Source: Flavobacterium potami
Lineage (GTDB): Bacteria; Bacteroidota; Bacteroidia; Flavobacteriales; Flavobacteriaceae
Direction: 5' to 3'
DNA length: 64,000 bases
Assembly (NCBI RefSeq): GCF_020026915.1
Contig: NZ_JAINUY010000005.1
Span: 62,001-126,000 of the forward strand
Shown here in pieces: positions 39,417-49,037 of this stretch. Both the position numbers and the translations under genes were made by a program. The notes beneath the pieces are model-generated. The model did not search any database and was not told the DNA's origin. It saw only the letters and a list, made by a program, of their open reading frames with translations. The stretch's first letter is position 1; the number at the start of each line of letters is the position of its first letter.

Positions 39417-41123
39417 TTACCAACCTGGATTTTGAGTATAAACTCCATTTAATAGTCTCATTTCTGTTTCAGGAATTGGAACTAAACCTTTAGTTTCAGA
39501 TCTGTATTTTACACTGTAATTAGCGTCAACACCAGAGTTTCTAACCTGAATCACATCATTAAACGCAGTATCAACATCACCCCAACGAATCAAGTCGAAC
39601 CAGTGTAAAGCTTCAAACGCAAATTCATGAAGACGCTCATCTTTAATAGCTTGCAAAGTATAACCTACAGGCCCTAATTTTGCTCTATTTCGCACGGCAT
39701 TCATACCGTCTGGCGTTTGTGTAATTTCAGAATGCATCAGTAATACATCTGCAAAACGCATATAGATAAAATCCTGTGCATGCATTAACTGCATATCTGC
39801 ATTTGGCCAAGCATACATTTGCACAAACATACCTTTGTTTGTTCCGGTACCATCGTTGTGTTGAAGAGAAGTATATTTTTTATTAAAATATCCAGTTTCA
39901 TGATCTCCTTTGTCTTTTGCATAACCATCTGTTCCTTGATCTGCTCGTCCAACTTCAAGTATAGACCCTCTTTTTCTTGGATCAAGATCATCCCAACCAC
40001 TATATAATTTTGGATTTACAGTGCACCATCCCCATCCTTCTCCAAAAGGAGCTAATGAATTCCCTCTTAAAGAGTTAAACAAAGCCATTCTATTGGTATA
40101 AATATTACCATTTGTCCATCCCCAGTCACCAAAAGAGAATCTTTGTACAAACATTGTCTCATAGTTTCCAGTTCCAAATGTTGGGCTAATACCATCTTGT
40201 CCAACCCATGCTAAGCCCTCGGTTGTAGCCCAAGGCAATACGTTGCTTCCTGCACTTTTATTTACATAAGAATATGCCCAAAGATTTCTAAAATCAGATG
40301 CTAACTTATGTCCACTATTATTCATACAATCAGTCAAATAAGCTGCAACCTGAGTTCCTGTTAAAGTACCTCCATCTAAAAGTGGTAAATCTGTAGTTGC
40401 TTTTTTCTCTATGTTTGTCATATATCCTGTGTAGAACAAGAATACACGTCCCATATAAGCTTCTGCAACCCATTTGTTTGCATGACCATATCTAGATGTT
40501 GGAATGCTGGTAATTGGAGTCGCTGGCATTGTTTCAATAGCCAATTTCAAATCAGAAGCAATTTGCGTAAATGTTTCAGTATAAGTTGATCTCGCAACAA
40601 ATCTATCTCCATCATATTTTACAATCAAAGGCACTCCTCCAAAAAATTTCGCTAGTCTGAAATAAAAGAAAGCTCTCATAAACAAAGCTTCTCCAATTGC
40701 TTGCTTTTTAAAGTCTTCAGCTTCTGCAGGAGTATTAAAATATTTAGAAAAATCTGCCACTGCTGTTTTTTCTATAATGGCATTCGCTCTTGAAATTCCA
40801 TTATAAGACTGTACCCACATATCACGATAAGTATCCTCTACAGGATCTTCAAAATTATCAACCCATTTGGCAGATTTATCGTCAGGACCTCCTCCACCTA
40901 ACATCATATTATCCATCAAATTGGCTGCAACTTGTTCTTCACTATGAACATTTGATGTGTAAATAGCGTTGTAAACACCAGCCATTGCTTCGTTAATATC
41001 TGTTGGTGACTTATAGAAACTTTCTAAACTTTTTTCAGAAAGATTTTCGTTCTCCAAATACTCATCGCAACTTGATGCGACAAATATTGCTGAAATTGCT
41101 ATTATATATTTTAGTTTTTTCAT
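39417..41123 (-). CDS. susD-like: SusD/RagB-like nutrient-binding lipoprotein (triplet 2)
   Basis: The 568-aa product has a lipoprotein signal (lipid Cys in ASSCDEYLENENLSEKS), the N-terminal helical repeats (AMAGVYNAIYTSN, GISRANAIIEKT, GEALFMRAFFYFRLAKFFGG) and the C-terminal SusD signature (FADVLLMHSEI, DERLHEFAFEALHWFDLIRWGD, GLVPIPETEMRL, QNPGW). It is longer than the other SusD here because of an insertion of Gly/Trp-rich loops in the middle (about 290-410). It lies 16 nt downstream of susC. The ligand is inferred to be beta-glucan from the operon context. Confidence 0.96.
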   Translation of the reverse strand: MKKLKYIIAISAIFVASSCDEYLENENLSEKSLESFYKSPTDINEAMAGVYNAIYTSNVHSEEQVAANLMDNMMLGGGGPDDKSAKWVDNFEDPVEDTYRDMWVQSYNGISRANAIIEKTAVADFSKYFNTPAEAEDFKKQAIGEALFMRAFFYFRLAKFFGGVPLIVKYDGDRFVARSTYTETFTQIASDLKLAIETMPATPITSIPTSRYGHANKWVAEAYMGRVFLFYTGYMTNIEKKATTDLPLLDGGTLTGTQVAAYLTDCMNNSGHKLASDFRNLWAYSYVNKSAGSNVLPWATTEGLAWVGQDGISPTFGTGNYETMFVQRFSFGDWGWTNGNIYTNRMALFNSLRGNSLAPFGEGWGWCTVNPKLYSGWDDLDPRKRGSILEVGRADQGTDGYAKDKGDHETGYFNKKYTSLQHNDGTGTNKGMFVQMYAWPNADMQLMHAQDFIYMRFADVLLMHSEITQTPDGMNAVRNRAKLGPVGYTLQAIKDERLHEFAFEALHWFDLIRWGDVDTAFNDVIQVRNSGVDANYSVKYRSETKGLVPIPETEMRLLNGVYTQNPGW

Positions 41124-41139
41124 TTTGAATGTATTAATA

Positions 41140-44100
41140 TTAAAAATCTGCGCTTAATCCAAACATTACTGTTCTAGATTGTGGATACAAACCAAGATCG
41201 ACTCCTGAAGCCCATCCATAATTTGTATTATCTCCTCCCCAACGAACCTCTGGATCCATTCCGTCGTATTTAGTGAATGTGTATAAATTATTCACTGCAA
41301 CATAGAGTTTTAGATTCGACATAAACTTAACATCTTTTAATATTTCATTAAAATTGTAACCTAACGTCACATTATTAATTCTCAAATAATCAGCATTTTG
41401 CATGTATATATCAGAAATATAATTTGAGTTTCTATTAGATACAGAACTTAAACGAGGCATTTTGTTTGAAGTTCCTTCTCCGTGCCAACGATCAAAAACA
41501 TCTGAAGTATAATTTTGTTTCGGATTATCTGCAAAAGATCTGTAAGACTGCATAACCTGCATTCCGTATTTACCTGCCATTGTAGTATTCAAGTAAACAT
41601 TTTTAAATTCAAAATTTAACTGAATACCCAATTGAAAATCTGGATTTGGATCACCTAGGTATCCTTTATCTTTTTCATCAATTACACCATCATTATTTTG
41701 GTCAACAAAACGAACATCTCCAGGACGTTGATCAGCAAAATAAGGTTGCCCTGTTGGGCCAACATAAGCATCAACTTCTTGTTGATTCTGTAAAATTCCA
41801 GCTGTTTTAAAACCGTAGAAATAACCAATTGGGAAACCAACTTGTGCTCTTGAAATTTCTGAAGTTCCTTGAGATAATACGTGGCTAAGTCCATGAATAA
41901 TTCCATCAGCATTAGCAACTTTTGTAACTTTATTTTTATTTGCTGCACCGCTTACAGTAATACCATATTTAAAATCACCAATCTTATCTTTCCAGCTTAC
42001 AGATACTTCAAAACCTTTATTTTCAATATCACCTCCATTAATATAAGGCGCTCCAGCACCAGATGTTCCTGGTAATACACCCAAAACTAGCCAGTCTTTT
42101 GTAGTTTTCTTATACCAATCAAATGTGATTCCTAATCTTGAATTGAATAAACTTGCATCAAATCCTAAGTCTAACTGTTCAGAAGTTTCCCAGCTAACTT
42201 CAGGATTCGGTATTTTTGCTGGATAAGCTGTTTGTCCAGAAACTGGTTTTGTATCTCCAAAAAAGTAACCTGGAAAAGCATATTGAATATTAGAAGAGTA
42301 GTAGAATGCATAATCAGTATATTGATTACCATTTTGTCCCCAGCTCGCTCTTAATTTCAAGAAATCAAGCGTTTTTGATGTACTAGACATAAAATCTTCT
42401 TTTGTAACAACCCAACCTGCAGATACAGAAGGGAAATTACCATATTTATGACCATCTCCAAAATTTGAAGAACCGTCGCGACGTATAACAGCTGATAAAA
42501 GATATTTTTCTTTATAATCATATTGAGCTCTTGCAAAATAAGACATTAAACCTCCTCCACCTGCAGCAGTGTCAAATCCTGTTGTATTGATATCAGCTAC
42601 CGAACTAGGACTTTTAGTATTATTTAAATACGCATACTTTGGATCGTTTGGAAATAATAATCCGTTTCTTGAACCGTAAACGTTATTATTCACAACATTT
42701 TGAAGTAACTCTGTACCAATTACAGCGTTTATGTTGTGATTTCCAAATTGTTTAGTGTAAGAAAGTGTATTAGTCCACGTAGAGTTAGCACCAAAATATT
42801 GAGATTGTGAAGCACCATCTACTGAATCATTATAAAGTAATCCTAAATGATAAGTTGGATTCATTGATCTACTGTAACCAAACCAAGAATCAATACCATA
42901 AACTGTTTTAAATCTAAGGTTTGAAATTGGTTCAATTTCTGCAAATACGTTTCCTGTTATTTTATGATCTCTTGGATAATTGTAGTTACTTCTGTAATAC
43001 ATAACCGCCAACGGATTAGTTTGTCCTGTAGACAGACCGTCTAAAGTAGGTGTATAACCGAATTCGTTGATATTTCTATCTTTAGCAACTTGCCAATAAG
43101 CAGGCTGTAATGGGTTTTGAGTTAGAGCATTATGCAAATCGTTTCCATAAATGTTTCCATTTGACACATCTCTTTTTTGAATATTAGTGTAAGTTAAATT
43201 TTCTCCAACTGTAATAATACTATGGCTTTCATTTTTCTTCAAAACCATTTGCGTATTCATTCTTGCTGTTAATCTTTTATACCCTGCATCAATGATATTT
43301 CCTCCAATTATACCATCCTGATCAAAATATGAAAAACCTAATGAATATGTAATATCCTCGCTTCCACCAGTAATATTTAGGGTATGATTTACTATTGGCG
43401 CGTCTTTTTTAGACATCTCATTGATCCAGTTAGTACCTTGCCATCCGCTTTGAAGTTTATCCCAAATTTCATTACCTAGTTGAGTACCTGCCCCTGGATA
43501 ATTGGTCTCTAACCAAGTATTATTAGTTAGCATTGCTTTCCAGTCATTTGGTGCAAGACCATCATTAACACGGCCTTCATCCATAATGTACATGTATTCT
43601 TGTGCGTTTAAAGGATCCAGATTTTTGTAAATGTTTTGAATTCCAAAATAAGAATCATAACTAATTTTAGCAGGTCTTCCTTTGCGGCCTTTAACAGTTG
43701 TAATTAATACAACTCCATTAGCAGCTCTGGAACCGTAAATAGCAGCAGAAGCAGCATCTTTAAGAACATCTAGAGACTCAATATCTGAAGGGCTCAGATA
43801 ATCAATATCTCCAACCGAAACACCATCAACAATGTACAATGGATTTGAAGATCCAATCGTACCAATACCACGAATAGTTACTTTTGTTCCTGCGCCTGGT
43901 GTACCACTGTTTCTTGTAATACTAATACCAGGAGCAATCCCTTGAAGCGCTTCCATTGCAGAACCAGTGTTTAATTCCTGTAATGTTTCTCCTTTAAAGT
44001 TTGAAGAAGCGCCCGTAATTAATGCTTTCTTTTGTGTACCGTAACCAATAACAACTACCTCATTCAAACTTTGAGATACTCCTTTAAGCACAACATTAAG

Positions 44101-44370
44101 CTTAGTTCTTCCATTTATTGCTTCGTTAGAAGTTTCAAAACCAACGAAACTAATTGTCAAGGTTCCATTAGAAGGAGCACTTATCTGAAATTTTCCATCA
44201 AAATCAGAAGCCGTAGCTTTATTAGTCCCCTTAATTAAAATTGTTGCCCCTGGGACGGGTAACCCACTTTCATCATTAACGGTTCCACCAACCGTAATAT
44301 CCTGAGCGAATACGACAGATGAAAACAATAAAGATGAAAAACAAAAAATAAGTAATTTTGTCAATTTCAT
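41140..44370 (-). CDS. susC-like: SusC/RagA-type TonB-linked outer-membrane glycan transporter (triplet 2)
   Basis: The 1076-aa product has a signal peptide (to FAQDITV), a CarboxypepD_reg domain (VGGTVNDESGLPVPGATILIKGT), SLNEVVVIGYGTQKK, a plug (about 115-230), a barrel and the C-terminal FGLSADF. The first about 105 residues and the 5' leader are nearly the same as in the other SusC, while the barrel is clearly diverged, suggesting different oligosaccharide preference. It is the gene nearest the divergent Y_Y_Y/LuxR-type regulator (about 340 nt away) and is presumably its main target. Confidence 0.97.
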   Translation of the reverse strand: MKLTKLLIFCFSSLLFSSVVFAQDITVGGTVNDESGLPVPGATILIKGTNKATASDFDGKFQISAPSNGTLTISFVGFETSNEAINGRTKLNVVLKGVSQSLNEVVVIGYGTQKKALITGASSNFKGETLQELNTGSAMEALQGIAPGISITRNSGTPGAGTKVTIRGIGTIGSSNPLYIVDGVSVGDIDYLSPSDIESLDVLKDAASAAIYGSRAANGVVLITTVKGRKGRPAKISYDSYFGIQNIYKNLDPLNAQEYMYIMDEGRVNDGLAPNDWKAMLTNNTWLETNYPGAGTQLGNEIWDKLQSGWQGTNWINEMSKKDAPIVNHTLNITGGSEDITYSLGFSYFDQDGIIGGNIIDAGYKRLTARMNTQMVLKKNESHSIITVGENLTYTNIQKRDVSNGNIYGNDLHNALTQNPLQPAYWQVAKDRNINEFGYTPTLDGLSTGQTNPLAVMYYRSNYNYPRDHKITGNVFAEIEPISNLRFKTVYGIDSWFGYSRSMNPTYHLGLLYNDSVDGASQSQYFGANSTWTNTLSYTKQFGNHNINAVIGTELLQNVVNNNVYGSRNGLLFPNDPKYAYLNNTKSPSSVADINTTGFDTAAGGGGLMSYFARAQYDYKEKYLLSAVIRRDGSSNFGDGHKYGNFPSVSAGWVVTKEDFMSSTSKTLDFLKLRASWGQNGNQYTDYAFYYSSNIQYAFPGYFFGDTKPVSGQTAYPAKIPNPEVSWETSEQLDLGFDASLFNSRLGITFDWYKKTTKDWLVLGVLPGTSGAGAPYINGGDIENKGFEVSVSWKDKIGDFKYGITVSGAANKNKVTKVANADGIIHGLSHVLSQGTSEISRAQVGFPIGYFYGFKTAGILQNQQEVDAYVGPTGQPYFADQRPGDVRFVDQNNDGVIDEKDKGYLGDPNPDFQLGIQLNFEFKNVYLNTTMAGKYGMQVMQSYRSFADNPKQNYTSDVFDRWHGEGTSNKMPRLSSVSNRNSNYISDIYMQNADYLRINNVTLGYNFNEILKDVKFMSNLKLYVAVNNLYTFTKYDGMDPEVRWGGDNTNYGWASGVDLGLYPQSRTVMFGLSADF

Positions 44371-44714
44371 TTTTCTAAAAATTTTGGTTAATTAATTAGT
44401 AATTTAATGCAATTATAATGTTAAATTTTAACTATGCAGAATTAAAATTCTTTACAAAAACACTTCAACTTAAATTTTAACACCCTACAAAAACACAACA
44501 TTTTTATTTTAAATATTTGATTTACAATATCTTAAATATAAGAAAATTTTGTTATAAAAATGTTAATTAAAAAAAACGTATATTACATTACTTTAACAAC
44601 AACTAAAACGTTGTAAATTAAAAATAATTTAAAAAAACAGATTCAACACAACTGAAAAATCAACGATTTAAATTCAAATTATAGCATTTTTACTAAAAAT
44701 ACATTTAAAATTTT
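44371..44714. other. Divergent regulatory region between susC (triplet 2) and the sensor-regulator
   Basis: About 340 nt, very A+T-rich. It holds the susC leader, the variant -7 box at 44410-44417 (TATAATTG, minus) and the paired direct repeats. No ORF and no clear TAnnTTTG box for the regulator is visible. Confidence 0.7.
44452..44501 (-). promoter_or_regulatory. Paired direct repeats upstream of susC (triplet 2), probable activator site
   Basis: TTACAAAAACACTTCAA (from 44452) and CTACAAAAACACAACA (from 44485) start 33 bp apart. The proximal copy is 35 bp from the -7 box, which is 40 nt from the ATG. This is the same geometry as at 37530-37581. Confidence 0.68.
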
Positions 44715-47594
44715 ATGAAATTCACAGTTAAGACTTTTGCTTTAATATTGTTCTTTTTCTTACAAAACAAAGGATTTAGTCAAGTAAAAAACATCGGAAT
44801 TCCAGACATAAAAAACTATAAAAGATCAGAATATAAAGGAGGAACCCAAAACTGGAGTATAGACCAGGACAAAAATGGAAATATTTATTTTGCCAACAAC
44901 AGTGGATTAATTCAGTTTGACGGTTCAAACTGGCATAAATACTCATTACCCAATAAATCTGAAATAAGAAGTTTGAAAATTGACGCCCTAGGAAGAATAT
45001 TTGTCGGCGGAAATAACGAATTCGGATATTTTAAAACCAATGAAAAAGGTATTCTAAAATACCATTCTCTATACAATCTATTAAGCCCGATAGACAAAGA
45101 AAACATAAATCTAATCTGGAGAATCCACATCTTTAACGGAGAAATTATTTTTCAATCTTTCAGCAAAGTTTTTTTCTTAAAAAATGAGAAAGTAACCACA
45201 TTAACTGCTCCGCATAAGTTTCAGTTCTCTTTTATGGTAAACAATCATCTTTATTTTCAGGATAAAACTCTCGGACTTCTTGAATATAAGAATAGAAAAC
45301 TAACTTCTATAAAAGGTACTACAATTTTTAATGACAAAGAGATTTGGTCACTATTTCCGTTATCAAACAATCGACTATTATATGCAACTTTAGAAAAAGG
45401 TCTTTTTGTTTCAGAAAATGGTGTTATAAAACCATGGGCAACAGAAGCGAATGAGTTCATCAAAAAGAATACTTCTCTAGGAGGTTCCATTATCAAAAAC
45501 AAATTCATAATCCTGAATTCGGTATTAGATGGAGCGATTATCTGCGATTTAAACGGAAAAATAATTCAACATTTAAACAGACAAAAAGGAATTCAAAACA
45601 ATACGATTTTAGCATCATTTATCGACAATAAGAACAATATCTGGCTTGGTCTGGATAACGGTATTACCTTTATAAACGAAAACTCGCCTTTTTCTTATTT
45701 CGATTACAGTTACAACATAGGAACAGTTTATGCCTCAACTACCCACAATGGCAATCTTTATGTGGCCACTAACCAGGGGTTATTTTATCATCCTTGGGGA
45801 CAATCCTTCAAAGACAGTCCTTTTACCAGAGTCGAAGGGACCATTTCCCAGGTTTGGAATATTCAAGTCTTAAACAATGTCCTAATATGTGCCAGCAACA
45901 GTGGAGCATTAGTTATTGAAAACAATAGAGTTTCAAAAATTCTAGACACAAAAGGATATTTTGGTTTTAAGAAAATTCCGGATCATGAAAACTATATAAT
46001 AGGTGAAAGCTATAACGGATTTTCGGTGTTTAAAAAGTCTGCAACCGGCTACGATTATATGCATCAGGTAAAAGGTTTTGATGAAACCACAAATAATTTT
46101 TCTGTAGAAATTGACGAAAATTATTTATGGTTAAAGAAAAATCCATTTTTGTATCAGGTAAAACTATCAGAAGATTTACTACGTTTTGATTTTATAAAAA
46201 AACACGTTAACATCTCAGACAAACTCAAAGGAATCAACAGTTTACAATTAATCAATAACAAAGTATATTTTCAGGTACAAAATCATTTTTTCCGATATTC
46301 AGTTGAACAGGAAACCTTTTTTGAAGACAAAAAGATCACCAAATTGTTTCAAGGAATTCCAACCATTAACACATTAATTGAAGATCCGTCAGGAAGTTTG
46401 TGGTACGCTTTCAATGAATCCTTGGGAGTTCTAGCCAAGAATAAAAATGGGACTTATACCAAAAAACAAGCTATATTTTCCAACTTGTCCGGAAATCTAG
46501 TAAACAATTATATTTCAGTAAATGCAATCGACCCTGAGAATATTTTTATAGGTTTAACTGATCGTTTGGCTCATTATAATTCAACGATCAAGAACACTTT
46601 CATGACTAAACCAAAAGCATTTATCGAAAGTTTTTCATTTCCGGGAGACACTATTTTAACTGGAAACCTACCAGAAAAAGCAGACACTTATTCTATTCCT
46701 TACAAATACAATCGAGTTAAATTTACCTTTGCTTCTCCAACATACGAGAATCAGGATAATGTGATGTATTCGTATAAATTAGAGCCATTTGAAGAAAATT
46801 GGCGCGGATGGTCGCAAACCGCCATAAAAGAATATACCAATCTTAGAGAAGGCAATTATGTAATGAAATTAAAAGCCAGAAATAGCTATGGTATTGAATC
46901 AAATATTACAGAAGTAGAATTTACCGTTTCTCCGCCTTGGTATCGTCACTTTCTAGCCTATTTATTCTATCTGATACTTGTTTTGCTTGGAGCATATCTT
47001 ATATCGATCAGGATCAAATTAAAAATTAGAAAAAACAGATATTACGAAACGATCGAACAAAGAAGATTATACTTGGAGAGAGAATCAAAAATCAGACACG
47101 AACAACATGATCTGGAGAAAGAGATTGAAAAACTCAAAAACGACAAGCTTCAAATAAAAATCTTAGCTAAAGACAAGGAATTGGTAAACAACTCATTACA
47201 GGTTGTAAAAAAGAACAAAGTTTTAAATGGTATCATTCATAAACTTAAAGACATAGACACCAACATATTAGACGACAATACCAAATCAGAGTTTAGCAAA
47301 CTACATAAAAGTATTGTAAAAGAAGTTAATACAGACAAAAGCTGGAAAGATCTTGAAAAACACATCAAGAATGTACATTTTGAATTCTTAAAACGATTAA
47401 AGGGACAATATCCAACAATTTCTCCGAGAGAACTCGATTTATCGACTTATTTGTTAATGAATATGTCTACCAAGGAAATAGCCGAAATCATGAACATTTC
47501 AACAGGAGGTGTAGAGCTAGCACGTTATCGTCTTAGAAAAAAACTAGGACTAAATAAAAAAGAAAACTTAATTGGATTTTTAATGACTATTTAG
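44715..47594 (+). CDS. Membrane-spanning sensor-regulator with beta-propeller/Y_Y_Y periplasmic domain and LuxR-type HTH
   Basis: The 959-aa product has a signal peptide (MKFTVKTFALILFFFLQNKGFSQ), a large periplasmic sensor made of Reg_prop-like blades (repeated GNIYFANNSGLIQFDG / NNIWLGLDNGITFI / GSLWYAFNESLGVL patterns, about 25-620), a Y_Y_Y domain (about 640-740, YSYKLEPFEENWRGWS...), one transmembrane helix (about 748-772), a cytoplasmic coiled coil (about 785-850), and a C-terminal LuxR-like HTH (about 895-955, ISPRELDLSTYLLMNMSTKEIAEIMNIS...). There is no histidine kinase or receiver, so it is a one-component relative of the hybrid two-component regulators of Bacteroides. Facing susC divergently, it is the likely activator of the glucan locus. 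Confidence 0.9.
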   Translation: MKFTVKTFALILFFFLQNKGFSQVKNIGIPDIKNYKRSEYKGGTQNWSIDQDKNGNIYFANNSGLIQFDGSNWHKYSLPNKSEIRSLKIDALGRIFVGGNNEFGYFKTNEKGILKYHSLYNLLSPIDKENINLIWRIHIFNGEIIFQSFSKVFFLKNEKVTTLTAPHKFQFSFMVNNHLYFQDKTLGLLEYKNRKLTSIKGTTIFNDKEIWSLFPLSNNRLLYATLEKGLFVSENGVIKPWATEANEFIKKNTSLGGSIIKNKFIILNSVLDGAIICDLNGKIIQHLNRQKGIQNNTILASFIDNKNNIWLGLDNGITFINENSPFSYFDYSYNIGTVYASTTHNGNLYVATNQGLFYHPWGQSFKDSPFTRVEGTISQVWNIQVLNNVLICASNSGALVIENNRVSKILDTKGYFGFKKIPDHENYIIGESYNGFSVFKKSATGYDYMHQVKGFDETTNNFSVEIDENYLWLKKNPFLYQVKLSEDLLRFDFIKKHVNISDKLKGINSLQLINNKVYFQVQNHFFRYSVEQETFFEDKKITKLFQGIPTINTLIEDPSGSLWYAFNESLGVLAKNKNGTYTKKQAIFSNLSGNLVNNYISVNAIDPENIFIGLTDRLAHYNSTIKNTFMTKPKAFIESFSFPGDTILTGNLPEKADTYSIPYKYNRVKFTFASPTYENQDNVMYSYKLEPFEENWRGWSQTAIKEYTNLREGNYVMKLKARNSYGIESNITEVEFTVSPPWYRHFLAYLFYLILVLLGAYLISIRIKLKIRKNRYYETIEQRRLYLERESKIRHEQHDLEKEIEKLKNDKLQIKILAKDKELVNNSLQVVKKNKVLNGIIHKLKDIDTNILDDNTKSEFSKLHKSIVKEVNTDKSWKDLEKHIKNVHFEFLKRLKGQYPTISPRELDLSTYLLMNMSTKEIAEIMNISTGGVELARYRLRKKLGLNKKENLIGFLMTI

Positions 47595-47602
47595 AAAACA
47601 AA

Positions 47603-47629
47603 AAAGGCCACTCATTACGAATGGCCTTT
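47603..47629. terminator. Bidirectional terminator between the regulator and murF
   Basis: Stem AAAGGCCA / TGGCCTTT with an 11-nt loop and A/T runs on both sides. The two genes converge here. Confidence 0.85.
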
Positions 47630-47632
47630 CTT

Positions 47633-48919
47633 TTATGAAATATATTCTAAGGTTCGCTCTAAAGCCATCCCTCGAGATCCTTTGATTAAAATTGTATTAT
47701 AATCAAAGTTATGTGTTTTCAGATATTCAGAAAAAGAATCAAACGTTTCAAAAAATTGGATATTTTCATTTGAAACCTGATTGGCAAAAAATGATTTCCC
47801 GATTAGGAAACATAATGCTTGTGTTTGATTTGACAGTGAATCTACAATGACTTTATGCTCATAAAGACTTTCATCTCCCAATTCGAACATATCTCCTAGA
47901 ATCATGATTTTATTCTTTTTATCCAATTGAAGGAAATTAGTAATCGCCACAGCCATACTACTAGGATTTGCATTGTACGCATCCAGAATAATCTCATTTG
48001 AGCCTTTTTGCATCATTTGAGATCTGTTATTTGCCGGAATATAATCTTCAATAGCTTTCTTTATGTCGTTTTCCTCAACTTCAAAATATTTTCCAATCGC
48101 AACTGCCGCATTAATATTATTCGCATTGTAAAGACCTATCAAATGCGATTCTATTTGAAAATTATTGTAATTTATAGCCACAAAAGGATTTGCCGTAATC
48201 TCTTCAATATTCAAATCGGCTTTTGGGTTCTTTACACCAAATGTAAAAGATTGTATTCCTTTTGATTTTTCAATCTGAATTGGATCTTCCAGATTTACAA
48301 AAACAGTTTTGCCGTTTGCCGACAAATATTGATACATCTCGCTTTTTCCAGCAATTACGCCTTCAACTCCACCAAATCCTTCCAAATGTGCCTTTCCAAA
48401 ATTGGTAATATAACCAAAATCAGGTAGTGCAATTTGACATAGAAATTCAATTTCTTTTTGGTGATTAGCCCCCATTTCCACTATTCCAATCTCAGTTTCT
48501 TTTGTAAACGAAAGTAGCGTTAATGGCACACCAATATGATTATTTAAATTTCCAATTGTCGCTTTTGTTTTGAACTTTTTTGACAATACAACATTAATCA
48601 GTTCCTTGGTTGTCGTTTTCCCATTACTACCTGTTAAAGCCACAATCGGAAGCGCCAAATAAGAACGATGAAATCTTGCTAATTCCTGAAGCGTCTCCAA
48701 GCTATTTTTTACCAAGATAGTTCGGTCGTCAATAAAATAAGATTCATTGTCAATAACAACAAATAAAGCTCCTAAATCAAGAGCTTCTTTGGCAAATGTA
48801 TTAGCGTCAAAATTTTCTCCTTTAATTGCAAAAAACATTGAATTCTTTTCAATCTTTCTTGTATCAATAGAAAGAGAACTGCATTGTAAAAACAAGTTAT
48901 GAATGTCTTGAATATTCAT
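47633..48919 (-). CDS. murF: UDP-N-acetylmuramoyl-tripeptide--D-alanyl-D-alanine ligase
   Basis: The product is 428 aa from the ATG at 48919 (MNIQDIHNLFLQCSSLSIDTRK), the normal MurF N-terminus; a longer frame would add a hydrophobic stretch that does not belong. It has the substrate domain (DTRKIEKNSMFFAIKGENFDAN), ATP-binding TGSNGKTTT (96-104), GIVEMGANHQKEIEFL, and later LDAYNANPSSM and MILGDMFELGDES, the hallmark strings of MurF. It adds D-Ala-D-Ala to UDP-MurNAc-tripeptide in the cytoplasm. It is immediately downstream of gldJ on the same strand, with a terminator between them. Confidence 0.96.
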   Translation of the reverse strand: MNIQDIHNLFLQCSSLSIDTRKIEKNSMFFAIKGENFDANTFAKEALDLGALFVVIDNESYFIDDRTILVKNSLETLQELARFHRSYLALPIVALTGSNGKTTTKELINVVLSKKFKTKATIGNLNNHIGVPLTLLSFTKETEIGIVEMGANHQKEIEFLCQIALPDFGYITNFGKAHLEGFGGVEGVIAGKSEMYQYLSANGKTVFVNLEDPIQIEKSKGIQSFTFGVKNPKADLNIEEITANPFVAINYNNFQIESHLIGLYNANNINAAVAIGKYFEVEENDIKKAIEDYIPANNRSQMMQKGSNEIILDAYNANPSSMAVAITNFLQLDKKNKIMILGDMFELGDESLYEHKVIVDSLSNQTQALCFLIGKSFFANQVSNENIQFFETFDSFSEYLKTHNFDYNTILIKGSRGMALERTLEYIS

Positions 48920-48967
48920 TTTTAAATTATTTAATAGAACATAAAAGTAGAAAAAAAAACAATAAAA

Positions 48968-49015
48968 AAATTCCAAATTCCAGACTGAATATTCAGCTTT
49001 AGGAATTTGGAATTT
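48968..49015. terminator. Terminator between gldJ and murF
   Basis: 14-bp perfect arms AAATTCCAAATTCC / GGAATTTGGAATTT around a 20-nt loop that contains its own small stem (CTGAATATTCAG), with an A/T run on the minus-strand 3' side. Confidence 0.85.
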
Positions 49016-49037
49016 TCTTTATTAGAATTTCTAAACC

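Noticed and set aside
39785..40000. Opposing open frames inside the susD gene
   Set aside because: They are shadow frames in an A+T-rich gene. The SusD frame itself has strong family signatures.
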